Assembly (NCBI RefSeq): GCF_030161635.1
Contig: NZ_BSUO01000001.1
Coordinates: forward strand, 2,833,199-2,897,198
Direction: 5' to 3'
DNA: 64,000 bases
Origin: Mobilicoccus caccae
GTDB lineage: Bacteria > Actinomycetota > Actinomycetes > Actinomycetales > Dermatophilaceae
Each line of letters starts with the position of its first letter. Position 1 is the first letter of the stretch. Position numbers and translations under genes: made by a program. Below are positions 43,213 to 52,813 of the stretch, in pieces. A model generated the notes under the pieces. That model did not search any database, was not told the DNA's origin, and was given only the letters and a program-made list of their open reading frames with translations.

Positions 43213-43219
43213 GACCCGC

Positions 43220-43687
43220 ATGGCGCGAATCGACTACGTAGACGACCCTAACGCACCCCAGGCCAACAGCGTCGTGCCCTCCGTGGTTGCGATCGTCCAG
43301 GACGATAAGGGCCGGTTGCTCCTCATCCACAAGACCGACAACGGCAAGTGGGCCCTCCCTGGCGGCGGGCATGACGTTGGCGAGAGCATCACCGAGACCG
43401 TCGTGCGCGAGGTCAAGGAGGAGACGGGCTACGACGTCGAGGTCGAGACACTGACGGGCACCTACACGAACCCCCGCCACGTCATGGCGTACGACGACGG
43501 CGAGGTGCGCCAGCAGTTCTCCCTGGCGTTCCGTGCGCGGCTGGTCGGCGGGGAGATGCAGACCAGCAGCGAAAGCGATGAGGTCGTCTGGCTCACGCGC
43601 GACGAGCTCGCGGATCTGGACATGCACCCGTCCATGCGGCAGCGGATCGACGACGCGCTAACAGCAGACCGGCCAGTCCTGCGGTAG
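43220..43687 (+). CDS. NUDIX hydrolase, pSAM2 Pif-like (AICE2)
   Basis: 155 residues from ATG 43220 (ATG 43211 in frame). Nudix box GGGHDVGESITETVVREVKE followed by ETGY with catalytic glutamates; also LTGTYTNPRHVMAYDDGEVR. Very similar to the AICE1 protein, more so than most other gene pairs of the two elements. Last 30 bases overlap the opposing HD gene. Confidence 0.89.
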   Translation: MARIDYVDDPNAPQANSVVPSVVAIVQDDKGRLLLIHKTDNGKWALPGGGHDVGESITETVVREVKEETGYDVEVETLTGTYTNPRHVMAYDDGEVRQQFSLAFRARLVGGEMQTSSESDEVVWLTRDELADLDMHPSMRQRIDDALTADRPVLR

Positions 43688-44218
43688 TCCCAGCGCCGCC
43701 TTGGCCCGCCGGGACGACGCGAGCAGGGAAGCCCGGGAGTTCTGTACTGCCTCGTGCACCGGGTGCCCGTCCCCGTAGCGAGACAGAATCTCGGCGATCC
43801 GCTTCACATCGAGGACCGGTTCGCCCGTGGGCGAGGTAGCCAAGTCGATCATCGTCAGGGCGTCGAGCTCGTCAGCCGGCGGCTGCGCGAAGGCGTCGAG
43901 TTCCTCCAGCAGTCCTCGCTCCTGAGCCTCGAAGCCGGCGCCGGTGTGCCAAGCCACTAGTCGAATGACCTCGGCAGGCGCCCCGTGTTTGACGAGGAAA
44001 CGGGCCCCATCCAGCGGATGGAATCCCGTGTGCGCGATGGCGTGGCCGTACCCGATGTCATGAAGCCACGCCGCTACGGCAACCCGCTCGGCAAGCCCGG
44101 CAGTGTTACACAGGTCTTCCGCACGTTGGCCGACAGACTGAACATGGTCCCATCGCGGCCGAATATCGCCCACCATGTTGCGCGCTAACAGCCGAGCGTC
44201 GTCCGCAGATGTGATCAT
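43658..44218 (-). CDS. HD-domain phosphohydrolase-like protein (AICE2)
   Basis: 186 residues from ATG 44218. VAAWLHDIGYGHAIAHTGFH, preceded by RWDHVQSVGQRAED, gives the HD metal site; WHTGAGFEAQERGLL and ALGLPQDWPV are shared with the AICE1 copy. Convergent with and overlapping the NUDIX gene as in AICE1. Confidence 0.85.
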   Translation of the reverse strand: MITSADDARLLARNMVGDIRPRWDHVQSVGQRAEDLCNTAGLAERVAVAAWLHDIGYGHAIAHTGFHPLDGARFLVKHGAPAEVIRLVAWHTGAGFEAQERGLLEELDAFAQPPADELDALTMIDLATSPTGEPVLDVKRIAEILSRYGDGHPVHEAVQNSRASLLASSRRAKAALGLPQDWPVCC

Positions 44219-44229
44219 GTCTCATTGTC

Positions 44230-46056
44230 TCAATCGCGCGTGGAGCTATCGGGGCCGTCGAGAATGTCCAAGAGAGGCAGGGCATCGACGATCTTCATCG
44301 TCTCAACGCTCACCGTGACGATGCGGGCAAGCAGGTCGAGGATGTAGCGAGGGTCGCCGACTTCCCGGGACCAGTCGTTCGGGTCGTTGACGATGCCCGA
44401 TGCCTTGTCCGTCTTCACCTGGTAGCGGTCCATGATCCACTCGACGGCCGAGCGCGAGCCGAGCATGTAGCGGTAGGCGTCCTCGGGGATCCCGGACACG
44501 GTGATGCGGCCGTTGTACTTGATGGTCGACTTGTCGGCCACGAGCTTCTTCGTCTCGGGGTCGCGCTGCTTGGCGAAGGCCATCTTCTCCACGCGGTAGA
44601 ACTCCCACGCCACTGCGCCGGACGGCTGAACGTCGAGGCCCTCCAGCGGGTAGGGCTCGACGGTCTCGTAGTCGAGGTGCAGCTTCGCCAGCTCCCGGCC
44701 GGCCTTCACGTACGGCCACGGGTCTATGACGAGCGGGATGCGCGGCAGCATCTTCTTGAGGTCCGCGGCGTACATCTCGCGGTAGTCCTGGGAGTGGAGC
44801 AACCCGTAGCAGTAGTCGAAGATGTCGTCCTTCGTGACGCGGTCGCCGTACGCCGCCCGGAATTTCTTAAGTGCTTCGTCTGTGACGTTGTCGACGCGCC
44901 TGTACCCATCCACCACGTTCGCGTCATCGGCGTCGGCCACGTCGAAAGATAGCATCGCCTCGCCGGCGCCCATGCCAACGGGCTCGTACCGCCATCTGGC
45001 GAAGAACTGTCCCGGATTTCCTGCACCCCCGAGAACTAGGTCGGGGATCGCTTCGACAAGGAGTGTTTGAAACGGGGCGGGGCATCCCGGGGCAGAAAGC
45101 CAGAATCCGTGATTAGAAACTGTGCTCGAGGGGAACAGTCGCTCGAGCTGGTAGACGGTGTTGTTTAGCGTTCGATCAAACCACACGGCTTGCCGGGTGA
45201 AAGGTCGATATGTCTGCCGTCGGAGCGAGTCTGAGGCGAGTACATACTTGCGTCCACGACGCAGGTTCGCCCTGTCTGCTCGATCCCAACTGAATTGCGA
45301 CGGATCCATGTTCGGCGTGCTAGAGGAGCCGCCGATGCGATCGACCTCTGCGTTGTAGAACTTCACCATTTTCTTGATGTTCGATTCAACTCTTGCCGGG
45401 CTGAATCCTGAAACCCACGCATCTCGATTCGTTTTCAAGCCAGCGGAACTGAGCACAAAAATGCGCTCGGTGGCCGTCTTGTCTCCAATCGGGAGGAAGT
45501 TGGGAAAGTCATCTCTGCGCTGGTTGAGCCAGTCGCCGTGCTCGTTGGGGGCGATGTCCATGGCGTCAAGGCCGGTGATGTCGCTGGCGGCGGCGATGAG
45601 GTCGAGCTTCTGGCGGCGGGTGAGGTAGTCGCCGATGTCGGTGTAATGGATACGTGAAGAGCCGGTGTGGGTGGGGTCCTTGACGAGGACGGTGATCGCC
45701 ACGGTGGCGCGCGATCCGGCGTCGAAGATCTTTCCGCCCTCCTTGCGTGACTGCTCGCCCGCGGTGCGCTGGTTGCCACGGAGGTTGTAGACGTAGATGT
45801 CGCTGAACTCCTCGGCCAGGGTGAGGCGCATGCCATCGGCCGTGTTCGAGTCGAGCCATCCACCGTTGGTCACGAAGGCAATGACGCCCCGGTCCGACAG
45901 GCGCAGGGTGGCCCACTTGATGGCGCGGATGTAGGAGTCGTAGAGGCTGTTCTTCAGCGTCGCAGTCGACCGGGCTGCGTAGGTGCTTCGGATGGCGGCA
46001 TCGAGGTCTGGATAGGACTCATTGGCGTTGTCGTCGTTGGCGGAGTCCTGCCCGGC
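44230..46056 (-). pseudogene. Type ISP restriction-modification enzyme, C-terminal part
   Basis: From the target copy CCGGC at 46052-46056 the frame reads GQDSANDDNANESYP, NSLYDSYIRAIKWA, AFVTNGGWLDSNTADGMR and on through the target-recognition region to 44230. It completes NPPYSAG on the other side of the IS3 element at 46057 to give NPPYSAGQDSAND, motif IV of the N6-adenine methylase. Internal starts (for example 45873) could give an inactive fragment. Complete gene would be 1619 residues. Confidence 0.88.
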
Positions 46057-46086
46057 TGTGGTTCCCCCGAATCGTGGAGGGCTTCC

Positions 46087-47076
46087 CTATGCGGCTTCCC
46101 GGTCGAGGGCCGCGGTGTTCTCGTAGCTGACGGGGCTCATCATGCCCGCCGAGCTGTGCCGGCGGTCGTGGTTGTAGAACCCGTAGCACCAGTCCAGCAC
46201 AACGGCCCGAGCGGCGCGGGTGTTGGTGAACTCGTGTCGCGACAGCACCTCCCACTCCAGGGAGGAGAAGAACGCCTCGGCCGCGGCATTGTCGAAGCAC
46301 GATCCGACCCGGCCCATCGACTGGCGGACCCCGAGTTGACGGCACAGTCTGGTGAACGAGTTCGCCGTGTAAGTCGAGCCTCGGTCGGTGTGGAAGATGA
46401 CGCGCTGGGTCTCGTCGGTGCGCCAGTCGGGACCGTTGACCGCGTCCACGCCGCCACGGGCCGCGACGGCCATCTTGAGCGCCGAGCAGGCCAGTTCGGC
46501 GTCGGGATGCAGCCCGGTGGCCGCGCCGAGCAGACGCCGGGAGTAGAGGTCGATCACGGTCGCCAGGTACAGCTTCGGGCCCGGCCGGCCGTGCTCGTCG
46601 ACGGTCGGGATCTCGGTCATGTCGCCGACCCACCTTGCGTTGGGCCGCTGGGCGGTGAAGTCCCGCTTGAGCAGGTCAGGGAACTTCGGCGCGGTCTTGT
46701 CTTGCCTGGTCAGCCCGTTGCGACGTTTGATCCGACGCGCAACCAGGCCCTGGCGACGCATCGAGTCCGCGACGGTCTTCTCGCTGACCTGCCAGCCGTC
46801 GTCACGCAGATCATGGACCAAGCGGGGCGAGCCATGCAGGCCGCGCTTGCTCGTGAACATCACCTTCACGGCCCGGTCGATGGTGTCGCGGCGACGGTCC
46901 CGAGAGGTGTGCAGACCGCTGGACGCCGACGGTCCGGTGGCACGGGTGAGCCACTTGTAGAACCACGCTAGGGACACCCCCAGCAGCAGGCAGGTCACGG
47001 TGTGTGGCACCCGGTAGTTGGTCCTCTGGTCGGCGATGAAGCGTGCCACGCTCACTTCGTCGCCTCCTTGACCCAC
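46087..47076 (-). CDS. IS3-family transposase OrfB (copy b)
   Basis: 329 residues. DQRTNYRVPHTVTCLLLGVS start, DDE core WVGDMTEIPT, FHTDRGSTYTA, NAAAEAFFSSLEWE. Relative to copy a it has two short insertions (after EIPT and before the TDRGS motif). Overlaps orfA by 25 nt for frameshift fusion. Confidence 0.92.
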   Translation of the reverse strand: MGQGGDEVSVARFIADQRTNYRVPHTVTCLLLGVSLAWFYKWLTRATGPSASSGLHTSRDRRRDTIDRAVKVMFTSKRGLHGSPRLVHDLRDDGWQVSEKTVADSMRRQGLVARRIKRRNGLTRQDKTAPKFPDLLKRDFTAQRPNARWVGDMTEIPTVDEHGRPGPKLYLATVIDLYSRRLLGAATGLHPDAELACSALKMAVAARGGVDAVNGPDWRTDETQRVIFHTDRGSTYTANSFTRLCRQLGVRQSMGRVGSCFDNAAAEAFFSSLEWEVLSRHEFTNTRAARAVVLDWCYGFYNHDRRHSSAGMMSPVSYENTAALDREAA

Positions 47077-47354
47077 AGGACCACGGATCGCTTGAGGACA
47101 TCACGCTCCATCCGGAGCTCGGCGACCTCGGCACGCAGCCGCTTGAGCTCCTCGACGTCGTCCTTCGACAACCCTCTGGTGCCCTCGGCAGCCTCGCGTG
47201 CGCGGTTCACCCAGTTGCCCAACGTGCCCTCGTTCACGCCAAGGTCGCGCGCGTTCTGGGCGATCGGCTTCCCGGTCTCTTCGACGATCCGGACAGCTCC
47301 CTCACGGAACTCCCGGTCGTACTTCTTCCGCTTCTCTGGCATCTCGATCCTCAT
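47052..47354 (-). CDS. IS3-family transposase OrfA (copy b)
   Basis: 100 residues from ATG 47354. YDREFREGAVRIVEETGKPI, DLGVNEGTLGNWVNRAREA and the leucine-rich coiled segment KRLRAEVAELRMERDVLK; nearly identical to OrfA of copy a. Confidence 0.91.
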   Translation of the reverse strand: MRIEMPEKRKKYDREFREGAVRIVEETGKPIAQNARDLGVNEGTLGNWVNRAREAAEGTRGLSKDDVEELKRLRAEVAELRMERDVLKRSVVLWVKEATK

Positions 47355-47386
47355 TGTCGATGCCTCTACGGTCCGGGGGAACCTCA

Positions 47387-50065
47387 CCGGCCGAGTACGG
47401 AGGGTTGCCGACGAGGACGGTGATGTCGAGGTTCTTGAGGTGCTCGAGCCGTTCGTTGTTCTGGACGAAGACCGTGGTGTCGAGGCGGTCGTCGTTCTCC
47501 CAGGACTGGAAGGTGTCGGTGAGGATGAGGCCGGGGAAGGGCTCGTGCTCGCCAGGGTCGTCGAGGGTGCCGGCCTTCTGGTCCTGGAAGGTGGTCTCGA
47601 TGTTGACGGCGGCGATGTAGTAGGCGAGCAGCAGGATCTCGTTGGCGTGCAGCTCGTGCCGGTACTTGCGGACGAGGTCCTTCGGTTCGATGAGGCCGAG
47701 AGAGAGCAGTCGGGCGATGAAGGTGCCGGTACCGGTGAACCCGTCGAGGACGTGCACGCCCTCGTCGGTGATGCCCTGGCCGAAGTGCTTGCGCAGCACG
47801 GCGTCTGCCGAGCGCAGGATGAAGTCGACGACCTCGGTGGGGGTGTAGACGATGCCGAGCTTGTCGACGGTGCGCTTGAACGCGGTAGCGAAGAACTTGT
47901 CGTAGAGCTCGACCATGATCTTCTGCCGACCCTCGGCGTTGTCGATGCCCTCGACGCGGCTGCGGACGGACGCGTAGAAGCCTTCGAGGCTGCTGTTCTC
48001 AGTGTCGAGGGAGTGCTCGTCGAGAGCGGCCAGCATGCGTTCCATGGTCTGTGCGACCGGGTTGTGGGCGGCGAAGTCGTACCCGCCGAACAGCGCGTCG
48101 AACACGGGCCGGGTGATGAGGTGCTGGGCGAGCATCTCGACGGCGTCGTCGCGGCTGATGTTGTCGTTGAGGTTGCCGCGCAGGCCGGTGAGGAAGCGCT
48201 CGAACTCGTCCTGCACGCCGCTGCCGGGGGTGTCGAGCAGCGCGGTGATGCGGGTGATGTGCTGCTGGGCGATGCCCGCAACGTCCTTGGCCCAGGTCTC
48301 CCAGTAGCGGCGTTCGCCGACCTTCTCGACGATCTTGGCGTAGATGGCGTCGCGGTAGCCACCGAAGTCGAGGTCGAGCATGGCCTGCTCGGTGGTGTCG
48401 TCGACCCCTGTGAGGTTACCGTCGCCGTCGATGTGGCCGATGCCGATCTTGTCGTTGCGCTTGTCGCGATTGAGGTCGAGCTTGTTGATCGTCGCCTCGA
48501 ACCGGTCGTCGTGGGACCGCAACGCGCGCAGCACCTTCCACACGCCGGCGTAGCGGGCGTTGTCCGACAGCGCCGCCTCGGGGGAGGTGCCGGCGGGGAT
48601 GGCGATGGGCAGGACGATGTAGCCATAGTCCTTGCCCTCGGCGGTGCGCATGACGCGGCCGACGGACTGGACGACGTCGACCTCGCTACCGCGCGGGGAG
48701 AGGAACATCACGGCGTCCAGGGCGGGGACGTCGATGCCTTCGGACAGGCAGCGGGCGTTGGTCAGGATGCGGCAGGTGTTCGGCTCGGGTTCGGCCTTGA
48801 GCCAGTCCAGGGCGGTGTTGCGTGCGAGGGCGTTGAAGGTGCCGTCGACGTGGCGGCACTCCACGCGCAGGTCCATCGATGCGGCGGCCTCATCGGCGTC
48901 GTCGATGGGGCCGTCTGGGGTGTCGAGGGTGTCGATGTGCTGGTCGACGACGGTGGGGAATGCGGTGGCGATGGCCTTGCTCGTCTTGATGTTGGGGGCG
49001 AACGCGACGGCCCGCTTCATGGGGGCGAGCGACTCGCCGCTCGTGGTGTCGAAGTGCTTGGCGAGACCGTTCCAGCACCCGATGATCCGAGCGGCGTCCC
49101 CGAGCTGGATCTCCCCGTCCTGCGCGAGCTCGGTCTGGAAGTTCGACGCGACGTACTTCTCGTCCACGGTGAGGATGAGCACGCGGTAATCGGTGAGGTA
49201 GCCCTGCTCGACAGCCTTGCCGAAGCCGATGCGGTACAGCTCGGGCCCGTAGAGGTTCTCGTCGTCCATGGAGGCGATGACGGCGGCGTGGTCGTCGGCC
49301 TTGCTGCGGGCGTCGGAGCCGAAGATGCGCGGCGTCGCGGTCATGTACAGCCGCTTAGCGGCCTTGAGGTACGTGTCATCGTGGACGCGCATAAAGGGCG
49401 ACTCGTCCGCGCCGGCGATCTTGGCGCCGGTGGTGCGGTGGGCCTCGTCGCAGATCACGAGGTCGAACGGAGCGAGGTCGCCGGCCTGCTGCGCGCGGTG
49501 GATGACGTCGATGGACTGGTAGGTCGAGAAGACGACGGTCATGCGGTCGGTCTTGGCCTGGGCCGAGCGGATGCGGGTGATGAGCTCGTCGGTGTTCGTC
49601 GTCGACGGCAGGGCGAGGTCGGCAGCGCGGATGTCCTCGCTCGTCGCACCGGACCTCGCAGTGGCCTTGGTGTCGGAGCAGACCGCGATCGGCGCGAGGG
49701 GCACGTCAGCCGCGGCGGACCACTCCCGCAAGGTCTGTGACAGCAGGCTGATGGACGGCACGAGGAACAACACCGTTTTGCCGGGGCCGGCGATCTGCTC
49801 GGCGAGGCGCAGGCTCGTGAAGGTCTTGCCGGTGCCGCAGGCCATGATCAGCTTGCCGCGGTCGTGCGCCTGCAAGCCTTCGGTGACGGCGGCGATGGCC
49901 TCGCGCTGGTACGGGCGCAGCGGCTTGTCGTCGGACTTGGTGGGCAGCTCGTCGGGGCGGTCCCACGTGAAGGAGTCCCAGTCGACGTCCGCCGCCTCCA
50001 GGTCGGGCAGGCCGATGACCGTAACCGGCACCGCCTGGTCCTCGATCGTGTTGCGGGCGTGGGAG
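47387..50065 (-). pseudogene. Type ISP restriction-modification enzyme, helicase and methylase core
   Basis: Frame from the GAG target copy at 50063-50065 to the IS3 copy at 47386. SF2 helicase: LRPYQREAIAAV, Walker A IMACGTGKTFTS, DEAH-like VICDEAHRTTG, TATPRIF, SVGRVMRTAEG. Then YTPTEVVDFILRSAD, methylase motif I HVLDGFTGTGTFIARLL and VLVGNPPYSAG. This domain order (nuclease, helicase, methylase, specificity) is type ISP (LlaGI/LlaBIII). Split at both ends. Confidence 0.9.
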
Positions 50066-50135
50066 GGGACTGCTGCACGGGTAGGTGACACCGAGTCTGT
50101 GGTGCTCTGAGGCGCCGCAGGGAAGGATGTGCACC

Positions 50136-50429
50136 ATGCCCAAGCCCTATCCCCAGGAGTTCCGGGACGATGTCGTCCGGGTCGCCCGTCAACGCGAGGA
50201 GGGGGTGACGATCAAGCAGGTGGCCAAGGACTTCGGGATCTCCGAGTCGTGCCTGACGAACTGGATGACCCAGGCCGACCGCGACGCCGGCATCAGGCCC
50301 GGCGCCGACCGCGAGGAGCTGGCCGAGCTGCGCGAGGCCAAACGGCGCATCCGGCTGCTGGAGCAGGAGAACGAGGTCCTGCGCCGCGCCGCGGCGTACC
50401 TGTCTCAGGCGAACATCTCCCCAAAATGA
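50136..50429 (+). CDS. IS3-family transposase OrfA (copy c)
   Basis: 97 residues from ATG 50136. HTH: YPQEFRDDVVRVARQREEGV, KDFGISESCLTNWMTQAD, then coiled coil REAKRRIRLLEQENEVLRRA. Ends ISPK; the CCCCAAAATGATG junction with orfB looks suited to frameshifting. Confidence 0.91.
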   Translation: MPKPYPQEFRDDVVRVARQREEGVTIKQVAKDFGISESCLTNWMTQADRDAGIRPGADREELAELREAKRRIRLLEQENEVLRRAAAYLSQANISPK

Positions 50430-51310
50430 TGTACCCGCTCGTCCGCGAGCTGGCCGGCGACGGGATCCCCGTCACGGTGACGTGCCGGGTGCTGAAGATC
50501 GCTCGTCAGCCGTACTACCGGTGGCTGAAGGAACCGGTCACCGACGCCGAGCTGGCGGCCGCCTACCGCGCGAACGCGCTGTTTGACGCCCACCGCGACG
50601 ACCCCGAGTTCGGGCACCGGCTGCTGGCCGACGAGGCCCGTGAGGCCGGGGAGGGCATGTGCGACCGGACCGCGTGGCGGATCTGCTCGGAGAACGGCTG
50701 GTGGAGTGTGTTCGGTAAGAAGCGCGGCAAGAACGGCAAGCCCGGTCCGCCGGCGCATGAGGACCTCGTCGAGCGGGACTTCACCGCGGCCGGCCCGAAC
50801 CAGCTGTGGCTGACCGACATCACCGAGCACCCCACCGGTGAGGGCAAGCTCTACATGTGCGCGGTCAAGGACGTCTGGTCGGGCCGCATCGTCGGCTACT
50901 CCATCGATGCCCGGATGAAGTCACGCCTGGCGGTGCAGGCCCTGGACAACGCCGTGGCGACCCGCGCCGCGCACGGCATGGACGTCGCCGGCTGCATCGT
51001 CCACTCCGACAGGGGCAGCCAGTTCCGGTCGCGGAAGTACCTGGCCGCGCTGCGCCGCCACCACCTGGTCGGATCCATGGGCCAGGTCGGCACGAGCGCC
51101 GACAACGCCGCGATGGAGTCGTTCTTCGCTCTCCTGCAGAAGAACGTCCTGGACCGCCGCCGCTGGGCCACCCGCCAGGACCTACGCATCAGCATCGTCA
51201 CCTGGCTCGAGCGGACCTACCACCGCCGCCGGCGCCAGGACCGACTCGGTCGGTTGACGCCCATCGAATACGAGGCCACCATAGCCACAGCCGCCACTCA
51301 GGCGGCCTGA
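50426..51310 (+). CDS. IS3-family transposase OrfB (copy c)
   Basis: 294 residues from ATG 50426, overlapping orfA by 4 nt and open further upstream in frame. DDE core QLWLTDITEHPTGEGKLYMC, VHSDRGSQFRSRKY, NAAMESFFALLQKN. Intact. Confidence 0.93.
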   Translation: MMYPLVRELAGDGIPVTVTCRVLKIARQPYYRWLKEPVTDAELAAAYRANALFDAHRDDPEFGHRLLADEAREAGEGMCDRTAWRICSENGWWSVFGKKRGKNGKPGPPAHEDLVERDFTAAGPNQLWLTDITEHPTGEGKLYMCAVKDVWSGRIVGYSIDARMKSRLAVQALDNAVATRAAHGMDVAGCIVHSDRGSQFRSRKYLAALRRHHLVGSMGQVGTSADNAAMESFFALLQKNVLDRRRWATRQDLRISIVTWLERTYHRRRRQDRLGRLTPIEYEATIATAATQAA

Positions 51311-51342
51311 CCCAACCTGTCACCTACCCGTGCAGCAGTCCC

Positions 51343-51704
51343 GAGTTCCACTTGTCGGTGGTGGACACGATGATGCGCCGCGTGAACGCCGACCCGCCCG
51401 AGGCGGACAGGAAGGTATCGACATCGGGCTTCGAGACCGTCGTGCCCGGGGCGTAGAACTTCGACTGGATCGCGACCAGACCACCCGTCAGCGCGTCCTT
51501 GGCGACCAAGTCGATGCCCGTGTCAGGACGCCCTTGGCGGTCTGGCCAGTCGTTCCAAAGCCAGACGTCGTCGAACTGCTCGGACCACAGGGGATCAGAC
51601 CGCAGGTACTGCAGCAGCAGCCGCTCGAGCATGCTGCCCTTGTCTCGTTCGGACGTCGCCATCTCGCGCAGCTCGTCCAGCACCCCGTACACCGTCGTCG
51701 ACAT
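51343..51704 (-). pseudogene. Type ISP restriction-modification enzyme, N-terminal nuclease part
   Basis: From ATG 51704: VYGVLDELREMATSERDKGS, MLERLLLQYLRSDP, then an Mrr-like PD-(D/E)xK nuclease core TGIDLVAKDALTGGLVAIQS-K with D and QxK. Cut after DKWNS by the IS at 51342; the reconstructed junction is DKWNSHARNTIEDQ. Type ISP enzymes cleave DNA using this N-terminal nuclease driven by the helicase. Confidence 0.88.
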
Positions 51705-51720
51705 GCGCCCATTCTGCCCA

Positions 51721-51870
51721 GGGGGCGGATGCCCCCAGAAACCAACACGCTTCGCACCGCAGGGAGGTGGCGCCCGTGAGGACTTTCTGTACTGGTTCAA
51801 GGCGCCTTCGGCGCGTGGGCCGACCGCTGACGCGGTCGGCGCTGCGCTGCGGCCTTCGGCCGTTCTCGCG
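51721..51870. other. Conserved noncoding block with hairpins, AICE2 right end
   Basis: Starts with GGGGGC-GGAT-GCCCCC (51721-51736). 51776-51802 matches the AICE1 segment at 29077-29103 (22 of 27). Then stem-loops GGCGCCTTCGGCGC, GACCGCTGACGCGGTC and GCGGCCTTCGGCCG. Upstream of the leftward ISP gene. No coding frame seen. Confidence 0.5.
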
Positions 51871-51949
51871 CCGGCCGCGTCAGCTCACCGGCCCCAAGCA
51901 GGACGAAGGGGCGCCCAGGGAGCAGGTCCGAGACGCCCATACATCGCTA

Positions 51950-52447
51950 CTACTCGCCGGCCCGCCCCTCACGGCCAAACTCCTCAAAGAACCAGCCGCT
52001 CTCGTCCGGCACGATGCTTGCTAGGTCCGGTGAGACCTCGAGCCCGTACTTCTCCCGGAACTCGCCCACCTGCACACCGATCAGGGCTCGTAGACGCCCC
52101 AGCGCCATCGACAGCGGATCAGTCCCATACGCGTGCCGCCAGCCCCCTCGCGGATCCTCACCCCCAAGAGAGTCCATGAACTCACGGAAGGCTGCCTGAC
52201 ACACCTTCAGCTGTCGTACGAGGTCAGGCTTGATGTCTGGACTGTCGATCAGAACACCGAGGGCCCGCCTCACCTCAGACGCCGAACGGACACAGTCCTC
52301 CTCTACCTCAAGCGAGAAGTCCTTCCAGAGCATTCGACGGTCTTCAAATAGGTTCATCGCGCGCCGGGCGATCTCTCGATCGTCGTCCTTGGCCTCCCAC
52401 TGGAGCCCGCCCATCGGCACGGAGACACCCGTCAGTCGTCGGCGCAT
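51950..52447 (-). CDS. DUF6650-like hypothetical protein
   Basis: 165 residues from ATG 52447 (AGAGGAAG upstream; GTG-type extension to 52492 possible). RRLTGVSVPMGGLQWEAKDD, DREIARRAMNLFEDRRMLWK, CVRSASEVRRALGVLI and CQAAFREFMDSLG follow the pattern I recall for DUF6650 proteins; that assignment is from memory. Soluble, mostly helical. Upstream neighbour of the type ISP gene in AICE2 and absent from AICE1, so cargo. Function unknown. Confidence 0.7.
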   Translation of the reverse strand: MRRRLTGVSVPMGGLQWEAKDDDREIARRAMNLFEDRRMLWKDFSLEVEEDCVRSASEVRRALGVLIDSPDIKPDLVRQLKVCQAAFREFMDSLGGEDPRGGWRHAYGTDPLSMALGRLRALIGVQVGEFREKYGLEVSPDLASIVPDESGWFFEEFGREGRAGE

Positions 52448-52647
52448 CCCATCACTTCCTCTTGTCCCAGGCTCGACGTCGTGTCGCGCCATCGACCGTC
52501 AGAATCTCACGCCTTACCTGCCGGGCTTCGCAGCCCGGACCCGCGACCCGACGCGATTCGCCGACAGGTCCTCCTGCTCCTCGCCGAGCGCGCGGGAGTC
52601 GGCGAATCACGCCGGACTGTGCATCCCGGGCGCCTCGCGCGCCGCCA

Positions 52648-52671
52648 CCGTTGTGGCACATTTGTGGCACA
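52648..52671. repeat. GTGGCACA tandem near right end of AICE2
   Basis: Identical over 24 bp to 29718-29741 and in the same orientation, 97 nt before attR. Candidate arm-type site for Int2. Confidence 0.55.
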
Positions 52672-52768
52672 GAAGGTCGAGAAGCAGACCGACCGTCCGT
52701 CAGAGAACGGAAGGCATCCACGCAGGTCAGACCCCCTCGCGAGAGCTCCGCCGGGCACGCCAATGGCA

Positions 52769-52813
52769 CTCCTAAAGCGGGTGTCGCAGGTTCGAATCCT
52801 GCCGGGGGCACCA
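52769..52813 (+). repeat. attR: third copy of the tRNA-Arg 3' core
   Basis: 45 bp identical to 10347-10391 and 29607-29651; the next base differs (G). Marks the right boundary of AICE2 and return to chromosome. Confidence 0.93.

Larger units (their letters stand above)
46057..47386. mobile_element. IS3-family element (copy b) in the ISP gene
   Basis: 1330 bp, ends TGTGGTTCCCCCGAATCGTG and (reverse) TGAGGTTCCCCCGGACCGTA, 5-bp target duplication CCGGC (46052-46056, 47387-47391). Same IS type as copy a at 19354 but clearly diverged. Confidence 0.91.
50066..51342. mobile_element. IS3-family element (copy c, different subgroup) in the ISP gene
   Basis: 1277 bp with perfect terminal inverted repeats of at least 24 bp beginning GGGACTGCTGCACGGGTAGG and 3-bp target duplication GAG (50063-50065, 51343-51345). 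Rightward orfA and orfB. Unrelated ends to copies a and b. Confidence 0.93.
29652..52813. mobile_element. AICE2: second integrated AICE, in tandem
   Basis: 23.2 kb ending at the third att copy. Same plan as AICE1: leftward pra-small membrane protein-tra-wbl-rep-xis-int, divergent XRE, cargo, NUDIX, HD, then a type ISP restriction-modification gene and a DUF6650 gene. int is split by an IS21-type transposon, tra by IS256-type, the ISP gene by two IS3-family elements. Proteins are homologous but clearly diverged from AICE1, so it is not a duplication. Confidence 0.87.

Noticed and set aside
19354-47386. Composite transposon bounded by IS3 copies a and b
   Set aside because: Each copy has its own matched target duplication (GTC; CCGGC) and the two differ in sequence, so they are independent insertions.
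47052-48626. 524-codon leftward frame that fuses Ser/Thr-rich sequence to OrfA
   Set aside because: The first part is an out-of-frame reading of the ISP methylase; only the last 100 codons (OrfA) are real.
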